Positions 32,681 to 43,635 of a stretch of DNA of 64,000 bases are shown in pieces. The notes under the pieces are model-generated. The model was not told the DNA's origin. It worked only from the letters and a program-made list of their open reading frames with translations, and searched no databases. The position numbers and the translations under genes were made by a program. The DNA lies in contig JAAVTG010000561.1 in assembly GCA_011947345.1 (NCBI GenBank), positions 372,001 through 436,000 of the forward strand, given 5' to 3'. Origin of the DNA: Phytophthora quininea. Lineage: Eukaryota > Oomycota > Peronosporomycetes > Peronosporales > Peronosporaceae. How positions within the stretch are numbered: position 1 is the first letter of the stretch; every line of letters begins with the position of its first letter.

Positions 32681-32752
32681 ATGCACTAACGGCGAAGCCT
32701 TCGTCGCGGAGTCCTGTCCACCAGCGGTTTTACTTCTGGTGGGCGCTACAGG
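32681..32752 (+). ncRNA. Candidate Fanzor guide-RNA (omega-RNA-like) scaffold
   Basis: Immediately after the Fanzor stop is a nested hairpin: outer stem CCTGT (32713-32717) with ACAGG (32748-32752), and inner stem CCACCAG (32718-32724) with CTGGTGG (32736-32742), both perfect. A second short stem GGCGAAG / CTTCG lies just upstream. In TnpB and Fanzor loci the guide RNA scaffold commonly overlaps the 3' end of the nuclease gene. That position supports the call, but a transcription terminator or chance palindrome is possible. Confidence 0.35.
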
Positions 32753-34297
32753 CCCACGAGTGCCCAACCTGTCAACTTGTAGTAAATTTGGCAAAATGAG
32801 GTAACTCCCAAGGCGTAAGCCTCAACAGTCTCCTTCCGAGCGCTGCTAGCCGCTGGTTGTGCCGCAAGGAACGGCCAGTCGAGTTGAAAGATTTTTTCTT
32901 TCGTCATGATATTGGTCAGCTCCAACACGATGACGAAAAAGCTTATAGACGACCCGGAGCAGACTCCGGAGAGTTCGTACAGGCCATGAGTAAATTGCCG
33001 TCTCCACCAAGCCGCGTTCCATCCTCTGTGCATGTTGCGCTTATCTTTTCTTCAGCAGACCAATGTCGGCCCCGGGTATCGCTCTCGAGCTAACCTCCAA
33101 GATCTTCTCTTCCGATCCGAGCACAGCCATACGAATGTTGTGACCTAAAACTCGCTGCACCAACCTTGATTCTCTTAGTGGTCCTAGTACTGTTAAACAT
33201 GACGCCGTCATCGCAGGCAGGCGGAAGATGATGTAGCTGTCCGGAACCCAGCCCTGCATCAGCGTTGAAGTGAGTTATTAAGACAGGCACAAGTCTTCCG
33301 ACATGTGGAAACGGCGATCGCTATGAAAATATCGCACGAAGCATACACACAAATTGAAATATGCAGGCCATTTACTTCCACATCACTGCAGTTTGGCGTC
33401 ACCCTTACACGAACCGTGGATCTGGCGGTGGTTGATTTGTTTTGCCTACGTCCACCATACACGGAGAGCTGCCGTCGCTACTCACGTGGGAGAACTTCCA
33501 GCCATCGTCGACGGTTGATAGGAAGCGGTTCGACAGCGAGATCCGTGCAGGTCGAAGTCGAGCACGTTTGATCAGATGTCACATCACGGACCTCGATGGA
33601 GAACGTTAGCACTCGCTTCCTGCGTGCCTCCCGCTCGCCTTTGAGGAGAGGCGGAGGAAGCTTGGCTTCGCGTAGTCACAGGCATGTAGAAGTAGGAGAC
33701 GAGTTTGCGGGGAACGTCCGCAGCGTTGGGGTGGAGGGCGATGTACGCACTGGACAGACAAGTCTGAAGTAAGTACTCGCCAGCAGGGAGTACTGCAGGC
33801 CTCCACCCCTTTGGCACAATGTGTATTCAAACAGATAGCGACATACTGATAGGATCCCAGATACGACCTCGTGTCGTACCATGCATTCCGATTCTTACAG
33901 CACACTGGCACGACCACCTCCGCTGTGAGTCTGCCTATCTCACAGCCTCGGCTGGTGGTGGCTTTGCATCTGCTGTATCTGTGCAAGAAGACCGTTGGCC
34001 GCTCTCTCCTCGCACTGATCATGCGCTGGCACTGGACCAGAGCCGCCGAGACCCCGCGGCTCGTGTATCAAGCGACGTCCGCCTTAAGGCTGGTCCGGGC
34101 AAACCTTCCTGTCATCATTTTTGTATCGAGAGTCGAGAAAACCGAGTTTTTGTACTTGATTTCAGTATGATCCGGCTAAGTACGTGATAGGATGCTTTGC
34201 CTGAAATCAAGTCATACAAAAATCAAGTCAAACATCTATGCAGTAATTACATATAGATTAAAATTTTCAAAACTAGCCTCTATAAATACATTTATAT
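32753..34297. other. Gene-poor region right of the Fanzor
   Basis: About 1.5 kb without a convincing gene. Minus-strand frames at 33041-33259 and 32746-33033 have partly protein-like composition but no recognisable domain, and may be remnants of mobile DNA. The final 150 nt are strongly AT-rich. Confidence 0.4.
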
Positions 34298-34323
34298 TTT
34301 ATAAATATGTTTTATAAATATGT
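34298..34323 (+). promoter_or_regulatory. Tandem TATA-like 13-mers upstream of the ssSPT gene
   Basis: TTTTATAAATATG occurs twice in direct succession (34298-34310 and 34311-34323), ending 59 nt before the start codon at 34383. The repeated TATAAATA cores inside an AT-rich stretch are the best promoter candidate for the small gene. Confidence 0.4.
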
Positions 34324-34382
34324 AGTGTCCCAAGGTCAAAGCAACAAAGCAGCGATACAGCCAAGGCCCCTTCCTCGCAGCG

Positions 34383-34630
34383 ATGTTCGACTACCTGGCG
34401 CGCCAGTACCGCTGGTACAAGCTCGAGTTCGGCCTCACCATGCTGAGCTGGTGGGAGGTGGCCATCTTCAGTGCGTCGTAGCAACTAGTAGACGTTTTTT
34501 GACGGGTTACTTGTTAACATGTCGTATTCCGTGTCAATAAACTACAGATAGCTTCCTGCTGGTGGTCACTAGCGTCACGGGCTACTACGTGTACAGCTTC
34601 GGCAGCCACGTCGCCGGTCTTCTGCAGTAA
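34383..34630 (+). CDS. Serine palmitoyltransferase small subunit (ssSPT-like), 56 residues
   Basis: Two exons, 34383-34470 and 34548-34630, joined by a 77-nt GT-AG intron, encode a 56-residue protein starting MFDYLARQYRWYKLEFGLTM. It has the small-subunit pattern: an aromatic N-terminal amphipathic stretch, a Trp/Glu motif before VAIFNS, then one transmembrane span (LLVVTSVTGYYVYSF). The positions of WWEVAIFNS correspond to the conserved E-x-x-V/I-F-N-S segment of ssSPTa/b. These subunits activate the ER serine palmitoyltransferase that starts sphingolipid synthesis. The gene was found by joining frames across the intron, since each exon alone is too short to stand out. Ceramide-degrading genes lie 20 kb to the left. 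Confidence 0.75.
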
Positions 34631-34725
34631 AGCCACCTCGCCAGCACCAAGGGGAGGAGAACTCCCGTTCTAACAGCAATGACACAACCTTTATTTTGAT
34701 CGGATACATGCACAATTTTGCTGTG

Positions 34726-36890
34726 TTACAGTTTCGAGCCTTCGAACAGATCCTCCATGGTCTTGCGTCGACGCATCGACTGCGGCGTCGCCTTGAATCT
34801 CAACAGCGTTCGAGGCGGAGACGGACTGGGGTTTTCAGCGGGGGCGACGTCCCCTGTTGGGGCCAACGTTTCCAGCTTGAACGCTGTCTTCCTGTTTGAA
34901 AGGTTCTTCTTGTCGCCACCTTGTTGTCGTTTCAATTGCGAGGGATAGACGGAAGCAGTGGACTCCGCCGGAGCAAAGAATTTCTCGACATCAAGACGGC
35001 GCTGCAGGGCGTTGAAGAACCCTCGTCGAGTGAGCAAAAGTCCAGCCTCGCTGACGAAGATGCCGAACTCGTAGTACACGTGTGGCGACAGGTAAAGCGT
35101 GTCGAACTCATCCATGTCTTCCACGTGGAAGGAAGTACGCACCAAACCCATTGCACGAGCTGGAGTGCGTAGTAAATCTTCTAACGGTAGACGACGGTAG
35201 GGTTTTTCATGCTGTCGAGCCATCAGCGGCGTCGTTGAAGCGCGCTGGTTGATCACATGATCGATATTGATGTCGTCCACAGTATACACAGCGTCTTTGT
35301 CTTGCTGCAACTGAGGGCCTCGATACTTGTAGTACGCCGCCTTCACGGACAATACGATAGCAATAAGAACCCAGGATTCCACGACGACAGCGACGAGAGG
35401 AGAGTAAATCGCTGCCACTTTGTTGGGTGGGGTCGTAGCAAACCCGTCAAGCTCTTCGCAGTACGCGTTGGAGACTGCCGATCGACCCACAAAAGTCTCG
35501 TTGTCGATTATCTGCTGACAATCGCCGCCACGTCGGGTCGTGTACACCCCAAACAACGACGTCGCTTTCAAACTCACAACAATTGTAGTCGCCGCCATCA
35601 CCTCGAGAGTCGTGATAAAGGTGTGTTTGGCGATGAAGTACGCTCGAGCCTCGACAACCCACACCACTCCGCTCCAAAGCAAGTTCAGTGAGCAAAGCAC
35701 CAGCATCCACAGTCGCACAATAAACAGCACCGCAACGACTTCTCCGTCGTAGTCATTGTGCCAGGCGATAGCGAACGGGAGGCCAACTACCCACGACAAT
35801 AAGGACGACGCAATAGTAAGCGTGGCGACGAAGTTGCTGCGGTAGAGAGATCGATACAGCCACATCCAACGTCCGTCGTAGTCGTTGCCACTTTCGCCGT
35901 TGTTTTCCTTACACCCGAGCAGTAAATCCCGTCCAAACAGTAAGAAAGTCTCCACCGTCGCTCGAACATGAAGAACGAGCAACACGACATCCACGACAAT
36001 CAAAATCACGTAGAGGTGCCCAAACGAAGCAAAATTGACCCAGCTATCCACATGCACAACGAGCTCGCCGTCCCGTTCACGAAGACTGAACTGCTGCCGC
36101 AAGTTCTGCCTCGTCACGAGTTCAAAATTCATCACGTTGAGCTTGTCCACCGTCAGCCAGGTCAAGTCGTTGTGTAGCTCTGGGAAGGACGTCGCGTACG
36201 TGCCTACCACCGCACTTTCAAACACATTGGGACTTCCACAGATCACGATTGAAACGCTGTAGTGACCGGGGCCCGCAGTAGATTGGAAGCCTTGCGAACA
36301 GACCACGAGTGACAAGGGATGGCTGCGACTGAGGAGACTCAGCATCCGCAAAAGCTCAGCCTCTGCCTGGGAATTAATGGTGGCGACCTGCTGCGGGTCC
36401 ACCTCGGTCTCCGTCAACACGTAGCGCTGGGGAATCGCGTCACCACATTCTCTTGGCAGATCGGCGGACGGCGGTGGATGAAGAGCATTCGACAGCTCAC
36501 CCAGGCCACGGAATCCGCACGAACTCCAGACGAAAGCACCAGTTCGTGGGCAACTTGTTTCTCGGGGTCGAAGCGAGCTCCGAGCTCGCAGTTGGTGGCT
36601 TTGACTGTGTGGAACTTTTCTTCAGGTTTGGTGGCGAACAGCTCGTCGCATTTGTCGTAGTAAGACGCCCACCCAGATCCACGCACCCACTCGGCGCCGG
36701 ATTCCACCGCAGCATTAGAGTCGCTCAGAAAGACAGGTCTTGGAAGAGCTTCCTCTCCGAAGCCTCGCTCGTAAGCTCCTTCGAACGAAAACGACTCGGT
36801 CGGTCCGATCCAAAAGACTTTGGCGTACAAGTCCAACAAATCAAGCGCGTACAGACCCAAGAGCAACGCGAGTCGGAGAGACGTCGTCAC
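34726..36890 (-). repeat. Left arm of a 2,165-bp inverted duplication
   Basis: Matches 43645-45809 in reverse orientation with only a few substitutions and no length difference. Identity starts just inside the 5' coding region (GTGACGACGTCTCTCCGACT) and ends at the stop codon; flanks on both sides are unrelated. The arms are separated by 6,754 bp. Confidence 0.95.
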
Positions 36891-36965
36891 GGAAAACATA
36901 TCTGCCCTCCCGACGACAAATGACGAATTCTCCACATGGAACCATTCTTGCTGGGAGGGTTTCAT
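34726..36965 (-). CDS. Multi-span membrane protein of unknown family, left copy
   Basis: The start MKPSQQEWFHVENSSFVV at 36965 is chosen because the Rab23-like gene starts divergently only 52 nt away. The first span (LALLLGLYALDLLDLY) is followed by a large probably extracytoplasmic domain with paired cysteines and then at least five spans (LYVILIVVDVVLLVLHV, LTIASSLLSWVVGLPFAIAW, AVLFIVRLWMLVLCSLNLLW, MAATTIVVSLKATSLFG, SPLVAVVVESWVLIAIVL). A cytosolic tail ends RRRKTMEDLFEGSKL. About 746 residues. A one-base frame change at the G-run 36429-36432 joins FP to QRYVLTETEVDPQQ. The topology suggests a receptor or channel-like protein, but I recognise no family. Compared with the right copy there are scattered changes such as VVGLPF versus VVGFPF. 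Confidence 0.75.
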
Positions 36966-37017
36966 ACTTGCTTTTTTTTCCTTCGAGTTGAGTAGTCGCC
37001 TGCGGATTCTTTGGAGC

Positions 37018-38315
37018 ATGGAGGACTTTGGCTGCGATGACTTTGAGAGTGAGTTACTTTGCGCGTTTGCTGGTAGCACATCTGTTGACGAATGTTTTCG
37101 TTGAATGACTACTAGAAACCCTGAAGGTTATTGTGGTAGGGAACGGAAATGTTGGCAAGACGAGCATGACGACGAGATATGCCAAGGGCAAATACACCGG
37201 TACCTACAAGAAGACCATCGGCGTGGACTTCATGGAGAAGACGGTGGAGTTACGGGACCTCGGAGAGAGTATCAACCTCATGATCTGGGATACTGCTGGT
37301 CAGGAAGAGTTCGATGCGCTCACCAGTCGATACTACAAAGGTGCAGAGCTTGTAACGAGTTTTGATTTAGGAAAAATTTAACGGTTGCTGTTCGTTCAGG
37401 GGCTGGTGCGGTCATTTACGTATTTTCGACCGTGGACCGAGCCTCCTTTGATGATCTTCCTAAGTGGAAGCGCAAAGTGGAGGAGGAGTGTGGACAAATC
37501 TGCAACGTCTTGGTGCAGAACAAGATCGACCTGGTCGACGACGCAGCTATGGCTCACGACGAAGTGGAGGATATGGCCGACTTTTTGAACATGCGGCTCT
37601 ATCGCTCCTGTGTGCAGGACAACATCAACGTCGGCGAAGGTTCGTACAATAAAACTCTAGTCACAGCCGGTATAAAACCATTCACGTTTGTGCTTGCAGT
37701 GTTTCGTTACCTGTGCAGACGATTCCTCAAGAATGGCGACGATCCCGACGAGACGGTGCATGCAGTCACGGACATCACCACGATCAGCCAGTCGACCAAA
37801 CCAATCGAAAGTGCACGCCGTAGTTCACCGTCCGAGCACCGGACGAAGCGCGAGCTTTCGGACATTTCGGATGTTGCTTCGGATCGGACCTCCACGGCAG
37901 CGCCATCCCCCATAAATACTCAGACCCCACTCAGCAAGTTGTTTCCTCCTCGCCGCTAACGATCATTGATCGCGAGTACGCCAGTGACAGCGAACAAGAC
38001 GAAGAAGTTGAGAATGACTCGAAACCTCGCAGAAAATCTTCCGGTGGCAGGAACTACGCTGCGTCGAACGTAGTCGACGCGGAAAACAAAAGACGAGCGT
38101 CAACCAAACGAGAGAAGGCTGAAGCTTCTGAGGCGAAGAATGACGAGGCACGTAATCGGGCGCTGTCGGGGCTCATCTCGGATGACGATGACGACGAATA
38201 CGACCGCGACGACGACGATGCTGTGGATTCATCCGACGCCCCAAAGCTGAGACCAAGCAGACAGCGCACCAACGGGAAGAAGACTCGCCCACCACCAGAG
38301 TGTGTGATTTCCTAA
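37018..38315 (+). CDS. Rab23-like small GTPase with acidic tail and CAAX end
   Basis: Exons 37018-37048, 37116-37340, 37400-37639 and 37700-38315. G-domain motifs are complete: GNGNVGKTS (P loop), KKTIGVDF (switch I), WDTAGQEEFDALT (switch II) and QNKIDL (G4). The phrase VVGNGNVGKTSMTTRY, the YKKTIGVDFMEK segment and the NINVGEVFRYL end of the domain are typical of Rab23, which acts in ciliary/flagellar trafficking. After the domain comes an unusual tail of about 190 residues rich in Asp, Glu, Lys and Ser. A frame change near 37950, one base, leads to a tail ending CVIS, a CAAX prenylation motif; without it the protein would stop at RR with no lipid anchor. The recovered CAAX motif supports the joined reading. 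Roughly 370 residues. Confidence 0.85.
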
Positions 38316-38511
38316 AGTTGAAGACCTCGCAAGCTTTCAAACTTCTTGTTGAGATTGATCTGCCACCCTTTCCATCGAGGACAGCGCTGTTATAAATGAT
38401 TCTCCAACTAACACTATCGTACAGTTCCTAAGCGTGGTGCCTTAGTAATGCTGCTGGCCGTGAATCTGCGAGCGCGACATCGAGTACAGATCCGAAAGGA
38501 AGCCGTCCTTG

Positions 38512-40340
38512 TCAACATGGCTGGTACGTCCGTACCGCGGCGCTCTGGGGGCTGCTGCTGTTGTCGGCGTGGTTCGTCAATGACCGAGTGCATGCTGAGC
38601 TCGAGATTGTCGTTCTCCTCGACGGGGCACCCGCCTGCACCACACCAAGGTCAAACTGACTCAGACCCAGGCCCGATTCCGCTAAGGGCAGAGCCGCAAC
38701 TTCCACACCGTCATCACTGTCGCTCGAGATAACCGTGAAGCTGCGTTCGCTCGGGGATTTCTGTCGTGACGGTTGGTACGGAGCCCGGAACGGAGGAAGC
38801 GGCGCTGGGTGGCCATGCGAGATGGCCTGGTAGCGCGGCGGGGGTTCGTAGTATTGTTGGGATGCCACAGATTGCACTCGAGGCGCTTCGTACTGGTCCA
38901 GCGGCGATTGGAATCGTTGCTGCATTCGGTGCTGCGGTGCTGCCGATGGTCGGCGGTTCTGCTGCACGAGTCTGTTGCGTCCTTCGGTTTGTGGGCGGTG
39001 TGATCCGGGCGGTGGCGGATACGGCGAAAACTTGTCCTCCGCGTCCAAATCCGACAGTGAGACGGTGTTGCTTCGGTTGCTACGTCCGCTCGGGGCACGG
39101 TTCCTCCCAGTGGCTGCGCGTTCATGGAGATACTCGTCGTCATCGTCGTCCTGGCTGCTCCAGTCGCTCTGCCAGTCGAGATAGTTGGATCGCGAGCTGG
39201 CGTCGATCACCGACTTGACGTCTGCTGAGTCCGTGCCGACTTCAAGACATTATGACGACTCGACTGGGTCTTCGGTTCGCGCAACGCCACCCGGTCTACT
39301 TCAGTGTCCTTGTCGGCGTTCAGTTGGCGAACTTTCTTGATCGTCGCCTCGAAGTTCAAAGAGTCGACCAACACGGTGTTGTTGATGCACAGCTTGCAGA
39401 AGCGTTGCTGGTGCGGACGACCGGTCTTGGCGTCGATGTGGAAGACGAAGCGGTAGTCCGAGCACGACTTGCAGACGCTCTGGAAGCATCCGGCGCAGGG
39501 TCGATTGGTCGACATGAAGGACCGGCCGTAGCAGATGTGGCACAGCGCACTGGCGGGCCACTTGTTGTGCTGCGCGTGCTTCATGAGCAGCGAATATTTC
39601 TTCGCGCGCGCACTGTTGACACAGCCGACAACGTTCAGAAGCGTGCCGGCGACCACGTACTCGGCAAGGCGCTGAGCTACCGAGTCCAAATTGTACACGG
39701 TGGACCAGACGAAGCACTCGACGTGGGTATCGTCGTGCGGTTTGTACAAGAAGCACGTGACCTGGTGCTCGCGCTTGATGCCCTTGATAGCGTCGATCGG
39801 CCAGTCCGGGTGGTCGATCGAGTGCAGCACGTGGTAGGCCAGGTCGTTCCCGTTCGCGTCCGTGGTCGTGCCCATCCGTTCGTACGCGAGCACGTCGCGG
39901 TGCTTGGAGAGTCCCCAAGCAGCTTTACCTGCGAACCACTTGATCCCTGCAAACCGGTACGGCGCCTCGGGGCTGCGTCGCTCGGTCACGTTCATGACGC
40001 TACCATCCACCAGCTTGTACTTGAGCAACGTCTTGCAGGCGCGGAGATCGTCCGTGGTGTCGCAGTAGAGTCCGTCCATGACATCCTCGACCGGTCCGTG
40101 GATCAGGCCGGTGCCTTTCAGCAGCGTCACCTGCGGGTCGCGAGTGCCATACACGCTCTTGTAAATGCTGAGCTGCTGGCGTCGCCTGACGTGGACCCAA
40201 GCGTCCTCGTTGGTGTGACTGCTCTGGGTCGAATACTCTGCGACTGCATCGCAAAGGAAGGAGGTGACATTGCGATCGTAGCGCGCCTGCTCCTCGGACG
40301 TGAGTTCAATCTGCGGGAATGGCGGGATGAAATCTGCCAT
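38512..40340 (-). CDS. START-domain protein with FYVE-like zinc finger and disordered tail
   Basis: From MADFIPPFPQIELTSEEQ at 40340: an N-terminal helix, then a START-like lipid-binding domain (VEDVMDGLYCDTTDDLRACK, FAGIKWFAGKAAWG, LAYHVLHSIDHPDWP, HVECFVWSTVYNLD). A cysteine-rich finger follows with four CxxC-type pairs (CHICYG, CAGCFQSVCKSC, CKLC), laid out like FYVE/PHD fingers. The last 230 residues are Ser/Pro/Gln-rich and disordered, ending VRTYQPC. The frame changes near 39228, equal to one missing base, between the finger region and the tail. About 609 residues. Such START-finger proteins form a large oomycete family presumed to bind membrane lipids. A long antisense open frame across this gene is a composition artefact. 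Confidence 0.8.
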
Positions 40341-42158
40341 GGCTGACGCTGAGCGCAGTGAGCTCGCTGGGAATTAACTCACTTACGTTCAATCCGACAA
40401 GTTTCTTTGTGAGCGAGTGCGCAGGCCGAGGGAAGGTGTACAGGGTCGAGATGACGCTGAGCTACAAGAGAGGCGGCGCCGTCGCTGAAATCGGCTGGGG
40501 CTGCGTGAAACCAAGTTCAAACGCCTAGGACACGCCCATCTTTTGCAGCCTCGACAGATCTCAAAGCGAGATCTGGCGAAAAGAGGTCTCCGCACACGGC
40601 GCCGAGCTTGTGGATGGGAAAAGGGTCGAAGCAGCAGAGAAGGACAGCACACACAGCAGGAGATACTGTACAGTCACGGCGTTCAACGAGTTGCACGGCT
40701 CGGTGCGAACCGAGTTGGGGTCGAGAGAGGAGTGGGACAAGATATGCTAAGTCAGCTACTTGAACCGGTACAGAGCTCCGACCAGCATCGAGTATGCAGG
40801 AATTTTGAGGTGCAGCTGCATTGGAATGCCTCCCAAGCAAGCCAAAAGTGCCCCTGCACGTCCCGTGTAGCGTTAGTGCGTGTCGAGTCGTGACTGTTTG
40901 GTCGGACAGAAGGGCAAGAGTTCAGAGGGCGATTGTCGACGAACCTGTTGAAATATGATGTTACTGAGACGAGGCAACGCGAAATAACAAGTGTAACTGT
41001 AATGGTATGTCAAAATCCTGTTGAAATATGATATTGTTGTGAAAACGTTCATTATCGGTTTGGAAGGGGTTTTCCGACTCTATAGGAAACATACCGAAAA
41101 GTATCTTGAGATGGGCAGAGTGTCAAATCCTCGCCTTCCCGAAGATCGGCAAGTCGAACTCTGCGTGTCGAACACTTGCTTTTAAGGCGCTTCTTTTGCG
41201 GTCCGTAGCCACCTCGCCCTCGGTGTGAATCTGAGGGCTGGAGCGTGAGGTGAGCTACTGTACCACGGCGTGCAGCGAAGCTTGTCATCAAGCGATCGAG
41301 ACGCAATAAAACTTCATTCCGATGGCGACAGCTGCCGACACAAAGCTTCGAAGAGCCCGTCGGTCCTTACATTCGGCTCTGATTTTTCTTGTAGGTATTA
41401 TATCAACTAAAATTTGAGTGTCGCTTCGGCGAAAGGGGGGAGGGAAAACTATGGATTCGCTGTAGTTTTAGTAAAGTTTGATTCCCATGATAAAGGAGTT
41501 GCCGGGGAAGAGCGACGCAGGATGCAACTACTTATGCATTTTAGCTGGATTTGCGTCGTCGACGTGGACTACGATGATGATGTCTACACTTTCTCCCATG
41601 CGGTGTGCCATCATACGAGAGCCACCATATGAGATCGAGCAGCACACATGGATCGCCTGTTATTAGCACTGCCAGTATCGGACTCAGGAATGTCCTACCG
41701 AGACATCCACCGTGAATCGGAATAGTAGACATTGGACACTTCAATCGTTGACAGCATTACTGTGGTCACGCACCGACGGCCATGCCCACAGGATGAACAA
41801 TCGCAACATCTCTTCTTGGTTGATCCAAACCATCGACTTCGAAGTATTTTTTCTTGCTGTTCAACGCGAATGTTGCCGCTGCTCGTACCGCATTTCGGTC
41901 GATCCAGGTGGCGATAACTTGCGCTTACGAGTCGTCAACGCGTGAAGCCCCCGTGGCATTCTTGTTCAGAAACGAATTAATCGATCGACTGCAGACGGAC
42001 ACCTTTATCGGATATCGGATATAATACATCCTCGTGCTTCCCGCCCCACCTAGATTTCCCACACAAGATCTACGTGCGTCAACTTCGACGTTGAAATATC
42101 CACGATGTTCAAGTTATCCCACCCGATGTGGCTTATGCCATCACTGTCAGAACTGCAG
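40341..42158. other. Gene-poor intergenic region
   Basis: About 1.8 kb between two START genes on the same strand. No coding signal stands out. The 16-mer CCTGTTGAAATATGAT occurs twice, at 40944-40959 and 41017-41032. The AT-rich stretch GATATCGGATATAATAC near 42010-42025 might be promoter-like. Confidence 0.45.
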
Positions 42159-43284
42159 CTACGAGTCAGGGATCGAGCCCTCCGTCAACACCTCCGCACT
42201 GTGCCTATACCCTGAGAGCTGGCGTTGACAAAAGGATCCTCCGGCCACCACTTTCCTCACGCACGAGACACAAAAGTGCTCGCTGAGAGGCTTCCTGTCC
42301 TTGCACTCGTCTGGTAGATATTCTTCTCCACTGAGCAGCGACGACACGCGTTCTGCATGCAGCCAGCGCACTGGATGATGCTATTGGGAGCCTTGCCGCG
42401 AGTGTGACACACATCGCAGACTTCACCAGGGAAACATCGCTTGAGTCGGCGCCATTCATCAGACGCGAGAACTTCTTCGCTTCGGCGCACTGAATAGCGT
42501 TGGTCACTGCGAGCCATTTGCCGGCCATGGCATAGTCCGAGACTTTCTGCATCACTTTCCCTCTGGCCAGGAAGTCGCCTTGGAAAAAGCACTCGACGTA
42601 CTCAGGAGAGTGCGGGCGATACAGGTAGCAGGTCGCCGTGTGCGCTCGTTTAATGTTCTTCATGTTGTCTGCAGGCCATTCCGGACGATCAATGGACTGG
42701 TAGCTGTGGTATGCAAACTCGTTGCCGTGTTCATCCATCACCTGGCCCATAACCTTCCCAACACACACCATTAGTTAAAGATCATCAACCATAACTGTAA
42801 ACTGCTGCACCTCGTAGTTGAGCATGTCTCGATCGGCCACTAGCGGACCCAGCGGCGCCTTCGCAGCAAACCACTTGATGCCAGCGAACCGGAACGGAGC
42901 GGTTACTGATCGGCGCTGACTCACTTGGAACACTGCGCCGTCAATGAACTTGTAGTTAAGCAGGGTCTTCACTTTGCGGAGATCTTCAGTTGTGTCGCAG
43001 TAAAGGCCGTCCATAATGTCCTCCACCGTGCCGCGCATGAGTCCTTTGCCCAGATACAGCGTCACCCTCGAGTTGGTAGATTTCTCGACGTTCTTATAGA
43101 CGTTCATCTTGTCACGACAACGGATGTGTGTCCACCGGGCTCGATTCAGATCCGGGTGCTTCTCCTCGTGATATGCGTGTAGTGTTCGCTTCAGCAGTCT
43201 GTTGGAGAATTGGTCATAGTAGCGCTGCTCCTCGTCCGTCAGGTTGATGGTTGGGAAGCGGTTCGTGGCCAAGCATAGCACCAT
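42159..43284 (-). CDS. START-domain protein with FYVE-like zinc finger, shorter paralogue
   Basis: Exons 43284-42811 and 42753-42159, split by a 57-nt GT-AG intron that the neighbouring paralogue lacks. The domain order is the same as in the 38512-40340 gene: PTINLTDEEQRYYDQF, VEDIMDGLYCDTTEDLRKVK, FAGIKWFAAKAPLG, FAYHSYQSIDRPEWP, then a finger with CDVCHTRGKAP, CAGCMQNACRRC and CVSCV. It lacks the long disordered tail and ends LTEGSIPDS. Two one-base frame changes (near 42452 and 42325) must be bridged for the finger cysteines to line up, and they then match the paralogue well. About 356 residues. Confidence 0.75.
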
Positions 43285-43635
43285 GTTGCTGTCGTTCAGG
43301 TGGATTCGTTAATGGTGACCATGGACTGGAGCCGGTGCCAAAGGCAGTAGATACATACCTGAGACCATCGTCGCCGGCTTGTGCAGCTCATCAAGATGTG
43401 GGGCTCAAAGTTCTTCAAAATTGACTTGCGTACTGAAGGCCGATGCAAAGAAACTCGATAGTACCTCTGAAACCCCGCGGACATCCTTTACCTGCAGGCG
43501 CCACACCAGACAAATTGACGTCCTCACCGCTTCGGCACGCTGCGTTTCATCGGAAGACGTCTGAGCTTCAAAAACTTTTATCTAACATGGAGACTCCTGC
43601 GGCGAGTCGACGTATTTTCGGTCGTCGGGAAGGAT
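43285..43635. other. Short divergent intergenic region
   Basis: About 350 nt between the START gene (minus) and the right copy of the multi-span gene (plus). The last 70 nt resemble the 5' coding end of the left copy (VFSVVGKDM versus SSFVVGRADM) but are diverged and out of frame. They mark where the near-identity of the duplication stops. Confidence 0.5.

Noticed and set aside
32746..33259. Minus-strand gene right of the Fanzor
   Set aside because: Two frames look partly protein-like but have no recognisable domain, start or joining intron.
39252..40346. 364-codon plus-strand open frame antisense to the START/FYVE gene
   Set aside because: It mirrors the sense gene exactly, has no domain, and its composition is that expected from the complementary strand of a GC-rich coding exon.
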